Shown: positions 1 through 7,853, numbered from the stretch's first letter. The stretch is 64,000 nucleotides of DNA from an uncultured Lachnospiraceae bacterium (GCA_947591155.1 CANQDA010000008.1:1-64000), one strand, 5' to 3'. Notes: generated from the letters alone by a model not told the origin. Made by a program: numbers and translations.

Positions 1-112
1 ATCCATTTGGTCTACCGTTGGTATACCGTTGGTATCCATTTGGTCTACCGTTGGTATACCGTTGGTATCCATTTGGTCTACCGTTGGTATACCGTTGGTA
101 TCCATTTGGTAG
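1..112 (-). repeat. 33-bp in-frame tandem repeat, at least 3.3 copies
   Basis: Units at 1-33, 34-66 and 67-99 are identical, followed by a partial unit from 100. Each encodes 11 residues (VDQMDTNGIPT) of the replication protein on the minus strand. The array continues past the window edge. There are no spacers, so it is not a CRISPR array. In many phages initiator-encoding genes contain the origin (iterons) inside the gene, so this may be either a linker repeat or an iteron set. Confidence 0.95.
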
Positions 113-468
113 ACCTGATTGTTTTTGGAGCGTGTATATGCGTTGTTCTCGTCAAGAAAAAGAGTGGATTTTTCCTCTTTATACTTTGTTTCCTTGTATC
201 TATCTCCCCTTATGTAGTTGTGTATTCTCCAGTGCTTAATAACAACAACTCCACTGTTAAACGGTATCAGGAACTTTTTCAAAATCAGCAATTTCAAATC
301 ATCTTCACTGCATTTCACGTTTCGCATTATAGATTTTGGATTATTGATAAACCCATCATCATCTGCCCTCATTGCCAAGTGAAAATAAAGAAGTTGCGAT
401 GACTGCGGCATATCAAGAAATGCATCGCTATCAATTATCGTTTTTGCAAACATTCTTCTTTCTGCCAA
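1..468 (-). CDS. Phage replication initiation / replisome organizer protein, N-terminal 156 residues
   Basis: Open frame running off the window edge, so only the 5' part is present. The start is TTG at 468, chosen because AGGTGA lies just upstream and the protein then begins MAERRMFAKTIIDSDAFLDM, the usual start of a large family of Firmicutes phage replication proteins (DnaD-like replisome organizers with an N-terminal winged helix). Conserved pieces include LLYFHLAMRADDDGF and IKHWRIHNYIRGDRY. The protein then enters an 11-residue tandem repeat (VDQMDTNGIPT), probably a flexible linker before a C-terminal domain outside the window. Its role would be loading the host helicase at the phage origin. 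It is the most promoter-distal early gene in view. Family call is from motif recall; the repeat copy number is unusual. Confidence 0.82.
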   Translation of the reverse strand, partial: MAERRMFAKTIIDSDAFLDMPQSSQLLYFHLAMRADDDGFINNPKSIMRNVKCSEDDLKLLILKKFLIPFNSGVVVIKHWRIHNYIRGDRYKETKYKEEKSTLFLDENNAYTRSKNNQVYQMDTNGIPTVDQMDTNGIPTVDQMDTNGIPTVDQMD

Positions 469-523
469 AATAATCACCTACTTTTTGTTTTAGTTAATGC
501 GTAATCAATAACACTACATCAAT

Positions 524-757
524 TCATACTCGGCTGTTCCATGCCTCTAATACGTCTTTTGGTGTCTTATCACTTCCATTTAAGGTAAATTCAATATGGC
601 AGTGATAACAATAAACATGTGCAGGAATAGAAGAATCGTCCAGTTGTTCTTCTGTTTCAAAGCAAAATTTATCACTGCACCCATATTGTTCATACACAAG
701 ATCCACATATTCTTTACTACCGTAAAATGGGCATGGAAGTAAATTTAGCTTAAGCAT
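524..757 (-). CDS. Lar-like small zinc-ribbon protein
   Basis: 77 residues with the layout of the Lar restriction-alleviation family: an N-terminal LLPCPFYGS (usual form CPFCGS, here one Cys replaced by Tyr), a central YCYHCHIEF knuckle and a C-terminal EAWNSRV (family EAWN.R). Lar of the Rac prophage relieves type I restriction; most phage homologues are untested small zinc proteins. The start overlaps the stop of the upstream gene by 8 nt, indicating translational coupling. The missing first-ribbon cysteine makes metal binding at that site doubtful. Confidence 0.6.
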   Translation of the reverse strand: MLKLNLLPCPFYGSKEYVDLVYEQYGCSDKFCFETEEQLDDSSIPAHVYCYHCHIEFTLNGSDKTPKDVLEAWNSRV

Positions 758-1094
758 TCTTATTTACTCCTTTCACCAAGTTCCTAAAAAGCTCGTCTTC
801 CTGGAACAGGCTTTTCTTCCTCATGCTTATCGCATACTGTTGTTCCAGGTGGGCGCCAGTTGATTTTTGCCAGCCGTTCAGCATATAGATGGAGTCGCAC
901 ATATCCAGCATGACAAGCGATAGTTTCATATATTCTCCATAATTTGTTTCTTCTGGAAGCTGTGCAAGGACTTTCGCCGGGTTCACAACGATGTAGCCAC
1001 GCTCCGTCAAGTCTTTTTCGGCATCAGAAAAACGCTTCATGTAATCTTCTTTTTCAAATCCAGTGATCGGACCAGATATGTAAATTTTACTCAT
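750..1094 (-). CDS. DUF4406-type nucleoside deoxyribosyltransferase-like protein
   Basis: Start taken at 1094 because AGGAG lies 6 nt upstream and the protein then begins MSKIYISGPITG, the signature opening of phage DUF4406 / nucleoside 2-deoxyribosyltransferase-like proteins. Further family features are NPAKVLAQLPE, a region rich in aspartate (LDMCDSIYML) and GWQKSTGAHLEQQYA. Proteins of this fold cleave or transfer N-glycosidic bonds in nucleotides or bind nucleotides; the phage forms are not characterised. 114 residues, usual length for the family. Sits in the string of small early genes. Confidence 0.72.
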   Translation of the reverse strand: MSKIYISGPITGFEKEDYMKRFSDAEKDLTERGYIVVNPAKVLAQLPEETNYGEYMKLSLVMLDMCDSIYMLNGWQKSTGAHLEQQYAISMRKKSLFQEDELFRNLVKGVNKNA

Positions 1095-1114
1095 GCCAAT
1101 CTCCTTTCTCAATA

Positions 1115-1444
1115 TCAAGCACTTGTGAAGGTTTCCGCAAGGCAATCATCCAAAGACATCTGCCCGGAAAACTTTCTTTCCATGCACCGCAGAATCCCCT
1201 TGTCCTTCTCAATCCCGCTCATCCAATAGCTACGGTTGTAGTTGCGGTAGGACTGCGCTTCCTCGATGGTGGCGGCGATGTAATAACCAGTTCCATTTCT
1301 TTCAGTGCAAATGATTTCTTCACCGCTCGTGTTGATACGGCTGATTTCTTCCCGGACTGTCCTCTTGTTCATTCCAGAAACATTCGCAAGGTAATCCAGG
1401 GATACGGCATTGTCTTTTCCGGGCTTCAAATAATCCAGCAACAT
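1115..1444 (-). CDS. Helix-turn-helix phage protein
   Basis: Roughly 109 residues. The N-terminal half (LLDYLKPGKDNAVSLDYLANVSGMNKRTVREEISRI is typical of the shape; key part SGMNKRTVREEI) reads as a winged-helix/HTH_11-like DNA-binding domain. ATG at 1444 is preferred over GTG at 1453 because GGAG is 10 nt upstream of the ATG but touches the GTG. The C-terminal half has aromatic residues and no recognised domain. The upstream gene's TAA is immediately adjacent (TAAAATG). Function unknown; a local regulator is plausible. Confidence 0.55.
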   Translation of the reverse strand: MLLDYLKPGKDNAVSLDYLANVSGMNKRTVREEISRINTSGEEIICTERNGTGYYIAATIEEAQSYRNYNRSYWMSGIEKDKGILRCMERKFSGQMSLDDCLAETFTSA

Positions 1445-1445
1445 T

Positions 1446-1901
1446 TTAATCACGCTCCTTTGCTTTGTATGGAATAGGCTTTGGTTGCCAAGCTAAGACT
1501 TCGTATGAATGCTCATACTCTTGATGAAATAGTTCTCTCCATTTTCCATTTATAGTGCTGTCCGTCGAAACAAATAATTTATCTTCTGTAATATCATGCA
1601 CAGTAACTAATACTTCATCGGAAACATTAAATAGTTTAATACCACGCACACCCATAGCAACAAGTTCAACTTTAGTCTGGCTTTCCGGTTTTTCTTCCGG
1701 CAACCGATCTTCGCATGGAATCCACCCGTCATTGTAATACTGAATTGACCGCTCCATCTGAGAAGCGTGAAGCTTTGCTGACAGTTCCTCTATCGTGTCG
1801 GCGGCTTGCTTAACCATATAGCTTTCACTTGGAGAGCAACTGCTTTCCAGTTCTTTTGAGTATTCTCTTAGTTGTTTTACCTGATCTCCTATTAGGCTCA
1901 T
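1446..1901 (-). CDS. DUF551 domain phage protein
   Basis: 151 residues. The N-terminal third is a predicted coiled coil (QVKQLREYSKELES to AADTIEELSAKL). The rest carries the DUF551 hallmarks GWIPCEDRLPEE and, at the C-terminus, YEVLAWQPKPIPYK. DUF551 proteins are common in phage early regions and have no known activity. Start overlaps the upstream stop by one base. Confidence 0.75.
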   Translation of the reverse strand: MSLIGDQVKQLREYSKELESSCSPSESYMVKQAADTIEELSAKLHASQMERSIQYYNDGWIPCEDRLPEEKPESQTKVELVAMGVRGIKLFNVSDEVLVTVHDITEDKLFVSTDSTINGKWRELFHQEYEHSYEVLAWQPKPIPYKAKERD

Positions 1902-2119
1902 TACAATCTCTTTTCCCTCTCTTTCATCATTCTTTCAAAGGTTTCCAATAGTTGCCTTGATTCTTTACTGAACGTATATTTGTCGCAGACCCACATATCA
2001 ACTCTGCCCTCATTAACCGTTGCCATGTTTCTGTAGGCAAGGTTTATCTTGTCAGCTCTGCATTTATTACCTCTGCCGTTATATATGCATTCCACACATG
2101 GACATGTTATTGATACCAT
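1901..2119 (-). CDS. Small Cys-rich protein, DUF1540-like N-terminus
   Basis: 72 residues with an N-terminal CPCVECIYNGRGNKCRADKI motif resembling the metal-binding DUF1540 pattern (C..C.YN....C.A..I), then a charged helical tail. Function unknown. Upstream (2120-2206) is a short non-coding gap ending in an IS200/IS605-like hairpin. Confidence 0.55.
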   Translation of the reverse strand: MVSITCPCVECIYNGRGNKCRADKINLAYRNMATVNEGRVDMWVCDKYTFSKESRQLLETFERMMKEREKRL

Positions 2120-2190
2120 TTATCGTTCCTCTTCTTTCTCAAAATAGAACTGAATATCCTTGTCATGCTATTCCACGATTCCGTATTTCT

Positions 2191-2224
2191 TCGCAAGCCC
2201 GCGACTTTAGTCGTGGGTTATTGA
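2191..2224 (+). mobile_element. Solo IS200/IS605-type end (hairpin)
   Basis: A hairpin at 2198-2217 (CCCGCGAC, loop TTTA, GTCGTGGG; 8 bp with one wobble) preceded by GCAAG and followed by TTA. The tnpA-side end of the intact IS in this window, read on the minus strand at about 7892-7920, has the same layout: GCAAT, CCCACCG hairpin with TTTAG in the loop, GTGGGTTA. No transposase is attached here, so this is a solitary end, a MITE-like relic or an excision scar. Confidence 0.5.
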
Positions 2225-2377
2225 CTTTTCCAAGTCATCCTTGACCGATTCGATTTCCGTTTCGATTCCACGGATCCTTTCCAGGGTATCAGCAGGAACG
2301 TTTTCTCGCTCGCAGTCCATCTCGGCTTCCACCATGTATAATTTCGCTTGGCGGAGCATACGCATATATTGAGCCAT
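2207..2377 (-). CDS. Small coiled-coil protein, 3' end formed by an IS-like hairpin
   Basis: 56 residues, start at 2377 with AGGTGA 7 nt upstream. Acidic helical protein (MAQYMRMLRQAKLYMVEAEM... VKDDLEKSITHD). Its last five codons and TAA lie inside the IS200/IS605-like hairpin, so the natural C-terminus has probably been replaced. Not recognised; common size for small early phage proteins. Upstream, 2400-2512 holds no gene but has the palindrome AAACATATGTTT. Confidence 0.55.
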   Translation of the reverse strand: MAQYMRMLRQAKLYMVEAEMDCERENVPADTLERIRGIETEIESVKDDLEKSITHD

Positions 2378-2512
2378 TTTGCCATCACCTCATTTTTGTC
2401 TGATTTTCATTTATAGATATGTATTCTGCAAATTTAATTTTTTTAAGGTATAAATTATCGTCCGAACTTGTTTGTTTTTGAAAACATATGTTTAAACATT
2501 ACAGATTCGAGA

Positions 2513-2833
2513 TTAAAATGAGGATTTTGCCCTCTTTTCCTCGTGGTACTTTTTAAACCTTTCGGATGCCGCTTCTCTTTCCTCATCAGTAATTTCCCTT
2601 GCGACAATATCTGAGCGGAAAGAAATCAACCTCTTATTCACTTCATACCGTTTCGCAATAACCCTGTCATCTCCATGCAGGCACTGCTCTTCCACGCACT
2701 TCCATTGTTTTGATTTTTGCACCAATTTGTCCAACTTTGTCATAACGGTACTGTCGGAAGTCCAGACCACCGCTTTGCCGCCTTCCCTGGAAAATTGGAT
2801 TGTTGTTTCCTGCTCATCTAGCTGTATAAACAT
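2513..2833 (-). CDS. Conserved phage hypothetical protein
   Basis: 106 residues starting MFIQLDEQETTIQFSREG. ATG at 2833 is chosen because AAGGAG is 10 nt upstream, while a GTG three codons earlier is too close. Contains STVMTKLDKLVQK and VNKRLISFRSDIV and a charged C-terminus. I have seen this pattern in many clostridial phage early regions without a function. Overlaps the HTH gene upstream by 20 nt. Confidence 0.6.
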   Translation of the reverse strand: MFIQLDEQETTIQFSREGGKAVVWTSDSTVMTKLDKLVQKSKQWKCVEEQCLHGDDRVIAKRYEVNKRLISFRSDIVAREITDEEREAASERFKKYHEEKRAKSSF

Positions 2834-3059
2834 TTTCTTCACGCTCCTTTACAAATTTATATCCGGGCACCCTTATCGCCCTGGGAGAGCAGAATCCTGC
2901 ATCAGTTTCAATGATTCCGTCCGCAAACATCTCCATCAGGTGATTGGAAACCGTGTTTGTTGACTTGACACCAACGCCTTTTGCAATCTCCCGAAAAGAT
3001 GGGCTGTATCCGTGCTTCTGGATATATCCGATGATAAACTGTAAGATTTTTTCGTTCAT
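2814..3059 (-). CDS. LexA-type winged-helix DNA-binding protein
   Basis: About 81 residues. Matches the N-terminal LexA DNA-binding domain: ILQFIIGYIQKHGYSPSFREIAKGVGV, then STNTVSNHLMEM and a beta wing (DGIIETDAGFCSPRAI). It lacks the S24 protease part, so it is a stand-alone wHTH. Start 3059 is supported by AAGGA 7 nt upstream and an ATGA overlap with the preceding methyltransferase gene. Likely a regulator or co-regulator. Confidence 0.72.
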   Translation of the reverse strand: MNEKILQFIIGYIQKHGYSPSFREIAKGVGVKSTNTVSNHLMEMFADGIIETDAGFCSPRAIRVPGYKFVKEREENVYTAR

Positions 3060-3794
3060 GGCCAGTTCCTTTCCATTCCCAAATCCCATAAACTTATCTG
3101 GGATTTATATTCCTCTAATCGCTTGTTCGCAAGTTCGTAATAGTACGGGTCTTTTTCAAATCCTATGTAATCGAAACCGTTTTTATGGCACGATATAAGG
3201 CTAGAGGCGGAGCCGACATGACTATCAAAAATCTTATCTCCCGGATGCGCATACTTTGAGAGAATCCAGTCATATAATGACACGGGTTTCTGACAAGGAT
3301 GTATGCGCTTTTCGTTTACGTTTCCTTGCGGAACACACCGAAAAATTTTTGCATTATCATTAAAACTTGTCCATGCATATTCGCACATTGCCATTGAAAA
3401 CGATTCTGATATGTTTATCTTATCCCACACAATGAAACATCTTGTGGGCGGAAGTTCAAAGTAATTTCCACCGAAAATAATTTGATTTTTACTGACACGA
3501 AACAACTCTGAAAAGTATTCCTTATCTGGCGGAAAGTCCCAATGAGTTATCTCGGAACCGCTAGGGATACCTCCCTCTATTTGGTACTTCATCGCCCACG
3601 TTCCGCCTGTCCTTGTCACTGATATGATATTTGTCGAACAACCCTCCGAATCTTCCTCTTTCTTTTTTGTACCAGTCGCTATTATCGCACCCCCCCCCGA
3701 ACGGCGGGTCAACGATAGCAAGGTCAAAATACTTATCTGGAAACTGTGGAAGATAATCCATGCAGTCGGCATTATAAAATCCAAAATCAAGCAT
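3056..3794 (-). pseudogene. DNA N6-adenine/N4-cytosine methyltransferase, frameshifted
   Basis: Two overlapping frames make one beta-class site-specific DNA methyltransferase. The first frame (start 3794, RBS GAGG) has MLDFGFYNADCMDYL and motif IV LAIVDPPFGGG, then RFGGLFDKYHIS. The second frame, +1 relative to the first, continues VTRTGGTWAMKYQ, then SELFRVSKNQIIFGGNYF, CFIVWDK, HPCQKPVSLYDWI and motif I DSHVGSASSLISC. The switch point lies near 3610-3640, in a sequence with no homopolymer; the nine-base G run in motif IV is read correctly in the first frame. Either a real one-base indel, so the gene is dead, or an assembly error. If intact it would protect phage DNA from restriction. Confidence 0.75.
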
Positions 3795-3931
3795 TTTTTC
3801 AAACCTCTTTATTCATTTTTTCTGTCACAAAAAATACATTATTTAGTTGAAATCATGGGCGATCTGCCCTCTTATGTGCAGTAGAAAACCTTATCATTTG
3901 TAAGAAAAAATGCTATTAAAAATGATTTTTA

Positions 3932-4084
3932 TTATTCCTTTTCTTCCCATTCATCGCAGGTGTCGCTGTATTCCGTCGGCACGCTGTAATATTCCGATTC
4001 CTCGTTGTCACAGCAAAATTCAGCGTTGCAATGACCGTCATACTGCCGCCTGTTGTATTTGCAAGTTCCGCATACTTCTTTCAT
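3932..4084 (-). CDS. Small Cys-rich protein (50 aa)
   Basis: Begins MKEVCGTCKYNRRQYDGHCN, then FCCDNEESEYYSVPTEYSDTC and DEWEEKE. The paired cysteines and the N.ES..Y...T.Y.D.C.EWE pattern are typical of a widespread small phage zinc protein. RBS AGAGG 7 nt upstream; ATGA overlap with the upstream gene. Function unknown. Confidence 0.65.
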   Translation of the reverse strand: MKEVCGTCKYNRRQYDGHCNAEFCCDNEESEYYSVPTEYSDTCDEWEEKE

Positions 4085-4350
4085 TCTGATACCTCTCTTT
4101 CTTTATCCCAACTGAATGTTCGTTTATTGTCTTTCCTACGCCAAGTATAATTATTGACTATTCCTAATAATTCTCTGTGTATTCTCTTGGCACAATCATC
4201 ACATAAATCATAAGCACATCGTATCCGTTCTCTTTGTTCTGGAATTTCTATCCAAGTAGAAATTTTCAGTTCGTTTGAAAATGTTTTTGGAAAATCTGCA
4301 AAACAAGAACCGAGTTCCTTCCCGCATAAATCACAACGATATATTCTCAT
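4081..4350 (-). CDS. Zinc-ribbon hypothetical protein
   Basis: 89 residues: MRIYRCDLCGKELGSCF at the N-terminus and YDLCDDCAKRIHREL centrally give two CxxC knuckles, so one zinc ribbon is expected. C-terminus is basic (TWRRKDNKRTFSWDK). Overlaps both neighbours by 4 nt, so translationally coupled. No specific function recognised. Confidence 0.6.
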   Translation of the reverse strand: MRIYRCDLCGKELGSCFADFPKTFSNELKISTWIEIPEQRERIRCAYDLCDDCAKRIHRELLGIVNNYTWRRKDNKRTFSWDKEREVSE

Positions 4351-4544
4351 TTCGATACCTCTCTTTCCATATACTCACAATCCCTTAAATTTCCGCAATC
4401 CAGGAACCTGTCAAGAATGATTTTCCCGCAATGACCGCAGAAGTTTATGTGTCCGTTTGGCGTTTGCTTTACAATCAGTTTTGAGCAGGTCATGCAAGAT
4501 TTCCGTTTCACTCTTTCCTCGTAAATCTGTAAAGATGTTTTCAT
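4347..4544 (-). CDS. Zinc-ribbon hypothetical protein
   Basis: 65 residues with two CxxC pairs (SCMTCSKLI and NFCGHCGKII) and a third Cys pair near the C-terminus (LDCGNLRDCEYM). Part of a run of small Cys-rich early proteins between 3.9 and 4.9 kb. Function not recognised. Confidence 0.55.
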   Translation of the reverse strand: MKTSLQIYEERVKRKSCMTCSKLIVKQTPNGHINFCGHCGKIILDRFLDCGNLRDCEYMEREVSK

Positions 4545-4564
4545 CCTACCTTTCTCCTTTTTGC

Positions 4565-4852
4565 TTACATTTCCGAAATAATCTTATCAAATTGTTGTTT
4601 GACTTTTTTTCTGCATATTTCGCATTTCATCTCTTGTGGCAAATTATATTCATATCCATTAGAAGATCTTTTTGCAAAAGCTTTGCAAATGATTGTACTC
4701 TCTGGAATATATACTGGATAAGCAAATCCATGTCCGTCTCTGAAATCTTTGAAACAAAAACCGTATACATAATTGCTTTCTCCGCATTTTTGTGCTTCTT
4801 TTAATGGTTTATAGTGTTTACATCTGCAACACGTTTCAGGATTATTTTTCAT
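4565..4852 (-). CDS. Cys-rich hypothetical protein
   Basis: 95 residues if started at 4852 (AGGGAG 9 nt upstream). N-terminus MKNNPETCCRCKHYKPL, middle ESNYVYGFCFKDF, C-terminus MKCEICRKKVKQQFDKII. Two zinc-ribbon-like CxxC sites. Function unknown. Confidence 0.55.
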   Translation of the reverse strand: MKNNPETCCRCKHYKPLKEAQKCGESNYVYGFCFKDFRDGHGFAYPVYIPESTIICKAFAKRSSNGYEYNLPQEMKCEICRKKVKQQFDKIISEM

Positions 4853-4887
4853 GATTCCCAACTCCCTTTCAGCAAATCCCAGAACTT

Positions 4888-5151
4888 CTAATCTACACCG
4901 CCGCCAATTTGCAGACATTCTTTCATATTTCCTGCATACGGAGTAAGAATATCAATTACAGTTTTTCTTGCCTTTGGATTTCCGCAAACAATCATGAATG
5001 GAAGGTCATAGATATGTATTTTGTTGTTTCCATCCACTCTATCGCAAGTGCTTTCTCTTAATTCATTTAATGTATTCCGTTCTTCATCAGTAAGGGTTAT
5101 GCCAACTCTCTTTTCCAGTTGTTCAACTGTTAAATTTCCAAACATAATCAT
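4888..5151 (-). CDS. Hypothetical protein
   Basis: About 88 residues. The start is uncertain: ATG 5151 is used, but GTG at 5163 has AAGGA at better spacing. Contains MFGNLTVEQLEKRVGITLTDEE and IHIYDLPFMIVCGNPKARK. A helical, single-domain protein of unknown function in the early operon. Confidence 0.45.
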   Translation of the reverse strand: MIMFGNLTVEQLEKRVGITLTDEERNTLNELRESTCDRVDGNNKIHIYDLPFMIVCGNPKARKTVIDILTPYAGNMKECLQIGGGVD

Positions 5152-5173
5152 AGTTTCAATCACCACTTCCTTC

Positions 5174-5533
5174 TTAAACTCTCCAACCATATTCTTCAAT
5201 GGTAGCCCTATATTCCTCTCCAAAGTCAATCAAAATAATATTTTGTAGTTTGTCTTGATTGCTTTTAATCCACTCCATTCTCTTTTCTTGGAATATATCG
5301 CTCTCCGCCCATCCTATCTTTGAGCATTCACCGTTAATAACAAATGTGTATTCGGAATTTATAAGGCTTTTCATAACCGGAGTAATCATCCTTGTTCCGA
5401 CATCAAATTTATTGAAAAAAGGATCTTCGGAAACAACATTTTGAAAAAAATCAACCGCATTTTGTCTCACTTTTTCAATTCTTTCTTTGTCGTAATCGTG
5501 ACAAATTACCATTCTGTTTCTTATAGTACCCAT
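5174..5533 (-). CDS. Hypothetical protein
   Basis: 119 residues, MGTIRNRMVICHDYDKERIE to the C-terminal RATIEEYGWRV. Mixed alpha/beta composition, no signal peptide or membrane segment. Not recognised. Five bases separate it from the GIY-YIG gene upstream. Confidence 0.5.
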   Translation of the reverse strand: MGTIRNRMVICHDYDKERIEKVRQNAVDFFQNVVSEDPFFNKFDVGTRMITPVMKSLINSEYTFVINGECSKIGWAESDIFQEKRMEWIKSNQDKLQNIILIDFGEEYRATIEEYGWRV

Positions 5534-5537
5534 TATT

Positions 5538-6125
5538 TTAATTATCCCTTTCCTTAATCAGATTCCAGAATTTTTCGAGTGCTTTCTGCGACACCTTGTT
5601 TTTTTCCTTTCCATCTTTAACCTTTACCGTCAAATGCAGATCAATAATATGAAGCAACTCCTTAGCAAGATTTTTTCTGCCTTGTTCCAGTCCGTCATAA
5701 TATCCTTTTTGCGGTCTGAATTCATCTATCTGTCGCTTTCCTTCCCCTTGACTCCCCGATGTTTTATTCCTGAGTTGATATCCGCTTTGAGCGTACTGCT
5801 TTATGTAATACTGCTCCTTTTCGTCCAATAAATCGGTAGGAAAATTCAGAAACCCAACTCTCCATCCATATTGATTTTCGGTAGAATATAAACTATGTTT
5901 CTTAAGCGAAAGATCTATATGCTGATACCCAGATAAATGACTGGACAGCCTGGTTAAAATATGTTTCGCTTGGCCTATGTAAGCATACTTTATACCATCT
6001 TCATCAATCCTTGTCAGGAAATATATACCGCTTTCATCGTTGAGGTTTGGATTTACTCTTAAGAAACGCTCTTTGTTTTTCCGCTCAATCGCCTTTGCTT
6101 TTGCAAAATTCTTATCCATTTTCAT
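5538..6125 (-). CDS. GIY-YIG nuclease-domain protein
   Basis: About 195 residues. Residues 33-75 carry the GIY-YIG core: SGIYFLTR, then YAYIGQAKHILTRL and HLSGYQHIDL, with a downstream E (LDEKEQYYIKQY) as expected for the metal-binding glutamate. The C-terminal half (SGSQGEGKRQIDEFRPQKGY and YDGLEQGRKNLAKEL) is seen in many phage GIY-YIG proteins. AAGGA lies upstream of adjacent GTG, ATG and ATG codons, so the exact start is open. Could be a homing endonuclease or a phage DNA-repair/anti-host nuclease. Confidence 0.7.
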   Translation of the reverse strand: MKMDKNFAKAKAIERKNKERFLRVNPNLNDESGIYFLTRIDEDGIKYAYIGQAKHILTRLSSHLSGYQHIDLSLKKHSLYSTENQYGWRVGFLNFPTDLLDEKEQYYIKQYAQSGYQLRNKTSGSQGEGKRQIDEFRPQKGYYDGLEQGRKNLAKELLHIIDLHLTVKVKDGKEKNKVSQKALEKFWNLIKERDN

Positions 6126-6156
6126 CACTTCCTTTCATGCAAAATATTTAAATTTT

Positions 6157-6219
6157 TCATTCATTTTCCGAGGAAATTTTCGGAATTTCACCCTTGTAAA
6201 CTCCTTCACTTTTAAGCAT
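6157..6219 (-). pseudogene. Detached C-terminal end of the gene at 7903-8235
   Basis: Right beside the IS end, a 20-codon open stretch reads MLKSEGVYKGEIPKISSENE and stops at TGA 6157. Joined to the sequence on the other side of the IS (ending IRTLKER) it gives a continuous natural C-terminus, IRTLKERMLKSEGVYKGEI. This fits the usual ending of this phage protein family. It shows where and how the IS inserted. Confidence 0.7.
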
Positions 6220-6220
6220 T

Positions 6221-6345
6221 GTGAACCACCAATTGTCTAAAGCCAATGGGCTTCCTGCTTCAAAGTCCTCGTAACCTACTAACTCCACAGGCGTAAATTC
6301 GGGCAGTCCCTGCCCTATTTTTATATTTTATGCTATTTGACGTAA
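6221..6345 (-). ncRNA. Probable omega RNA (TnpB guide RNA) region
   Basis: In IS200/IS605 elements the RNA guide of TnpB overlaps the 3' end of tnpB and ends at the element's right end, with the guide read from the flank. Here that interval contains a 5-bp hairpin (6301-6315) and a terminal stem ending at about 6221. The guide would be read from phage sequence below 6221 (coding AATGCTTAAAAGTG). Position is inferred from family knowledge; only the hairpins are visible. Confidence 0.45.
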
Positions 6346-7431
6346 TCCTTCTGCTAATATATTCTTTGCAGCGTTGATGTCTCTGTCGTGTTTCACGCCG
6401 CATACTGGACATATCCATTCTCTTACTGACAAATCTTTTGTCTCGGCATTTTGATATCCACAAACAGAACATATCTGACTGCTTGCATAGAACGGATCTA
6501 TTTTTATATATCTCCTTCTATTCCATTTTGCCTTGTAATCTAATTGCCTTGTCAGTTCATACCACGACACATCACTTATGGATTTTGCCAAATTGTGATT
6601 CTTTACCATATTCTTTATCTGCAAGCTTTCCGAAACTATCACTTGGTTTTCGCTGATAATCTCATGGGAAATCTTATGCAGATAATCCATTCTGGTATTT
6701 GTTATCTTTTCATAGCATATTGCCACCTTTGTTCTTGCTTTGCAGTAATTATTGCTTCCTTTCTTTTTATGCGCTAATTGCCTCTGTAATCTCGCCAATT
6801 TCCGCTCATATTTCTTGATTATCTTTGGATTCTCATACTTTTTCCCATCAGATGTAATGCACAAATCTTTTATTCCAAGGTCTAATCCTACGCTCTGATC
6901 TACGTGAGGAAGTTCCTCATGCTCTATTTCCACAAGTATAGAAACATAGTATTTTCCACTTGGCACTTGTAACACTGTGGCGGATTTTATTTTTCCATCA
7001 AAGCATCTATGTGTTTTTGCCTTGACAGTTTTTAACTTTGGAATCTTTACTTTCCCCTTCTCAAAATCTACAGTTATATTCCCATTCGTAAAGTTTGTTG
7101 TGTATGATTTATGGCGGTCATGCTTGCTCTTGAACTTTGGGTAACCTGCGTGTTCTTTAAAAAATTTCTGATATGCTGAATCCATGTGATAAATAGCGTT
7201 GGTAAGTGCGAATTTATCAACCTCTTTCAGCCATTCATATTCTTTCTTTAACACCCTATTGCAGTAATTATTACAGTCCGATTTACTGATAGACTTTTTC
7301 TCTTTTTCATATGTTTCTTTTCTATATGCTAATGTCTTGTTATAGACGAAGCGACAGCAACCGAATGTCTTTGCTATTAATTCCATTTGTTCTTTATTTG
7401 GATATATCCTATAACGATATGTTTTTAACAC
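6328..7431 (-). CDS. tnpB: TnpB, RNA-guided nuclease of IS200/IS605
   Basis: 367 residues, full length for a compact TnpB. N-terminal helix-turn-helix region begins [19 protein letters not shown]. The split RuvC site is complete: D184 in [11 protein letters not shown]268 in [11 protein letters not shown], and D351 in [12 protein letters not shown] zinc ribbon sits between the last two (CSVCG at 321 and CPVCG at 341). TnpB cuts the donor site after excision, guided by the omega RNA, and so favours element retention. Follows tnpA by 17 bp. Confidence 0.93.
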   Translation of the reverse strand: MLKTYRYRIYPNKEQMELIAKTFGCCRFVYNKTLAYRKETYEKEKKSISKSDCNNYCNRVLKKEYEWLKEVDKFALTNAIYHMDSAYQKFFKEHAGYPKFKSKHDRHKSYTTNFTNGNITVDFEKGKVKIPKLKTVKAKTHRCFDGKIKSATVLQVPSGKYYVSILVEIEHEELPHVDQSVGLDLGIKDLCITSDGKKYENPKIIKKYERKLARLQRQLAHKKKGSNNYCKARTKVAICYEKITNTRMDYLHKISHEIISENQVIVSESLQIKNMVKNHNLAKSISDVSWYELTRQLDYKAKWNRRRYIKIDPFYASSQICSVCGYQNAETKDLSVREWICPVCGVKHDRDINAAKNILAEGLRQIA

Positions 7432-7448
7432 TCTGCTTCGCCACCTTT

Positions 7449-7853
7449 CTATCCTTGATTTTCTATATATTCCCTTAACATTTCTTCTGAAACATTTCCA
7501 ATGCTACAGGCAAAATATCCATCTGTCCAGAACGTATGCTCCTTCCAGAAATATTTTTTGAGATAATCTGGATATATCTTCCAAATATGATATGCCGTAT
7601 ATCCCTTCATAAGATTTACAATTTTGCTAATGGACATTGTTGGCTCTGTTTCTATCATGTAATGAATATGATCTTTATCAGTTTCCATAGACCTAATAAC
7701 TACATTATGTTTTTTACATATCTCATAAGAAAATTGCTTTATATCATCTGATATTTGTTTTGATATTAATAGATTTTTCCTATATTTGCATACAAAAATT
7801 ATGTGGTATTGCAATAAATATTTATGTCTATTTTTTGATTTCCACAATCCCAT
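7449..7853 (-). CDS. tnpA: TnpA, Y1 HUH transposase of IS200/IS605
   Basis: About 134 residues. Family hallmarks: [14 protein letters not shown], the HUH metal site in KDHIHYMIE, and a C-terminal helix [13 protein letters not shown] whose tyrosine is the likely nucleophile. TnpA excises and inserts the element as single-stranded DNA at hairpin ends. Start at 7853 ([12 protein letters not shown]) chosen by family alignment; an upstream TTG at 7871 is possible and no clear RBS is seen. Confidence 0.9.
   Translation of the reverse strand: MGLWKSKNRHKYLLQYHIIFVCKYRKNLLISKQISDDIKQFSYEICKKHNVVIRSMETDKDHIHYMIETEPTMSISKIVNLMKGYTAYHIWKIYPDYLKKYFWKEHTFWTDGYFACSIGNVSEEMLREYIENQG

Noticed and set aside
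1..112. CRISPR-like direct repeats
   Set aside because: Units are contiguous, without spacers, and form in-frame 11-residue repeats.
7..402. Plus-strand ORF through the repeat array
   Set aside because: It is the antisense of the replication protein; the minus frame has a family-type start with a good RBS and no stop.
3690..3702. C9/G9 homopolymer as the cause of the methyltransferase frameshift
   Set aside because: The first frame reads correctly through it (FGGG... RFGGLFDKYHIS); the break is about 70 bp downstream.
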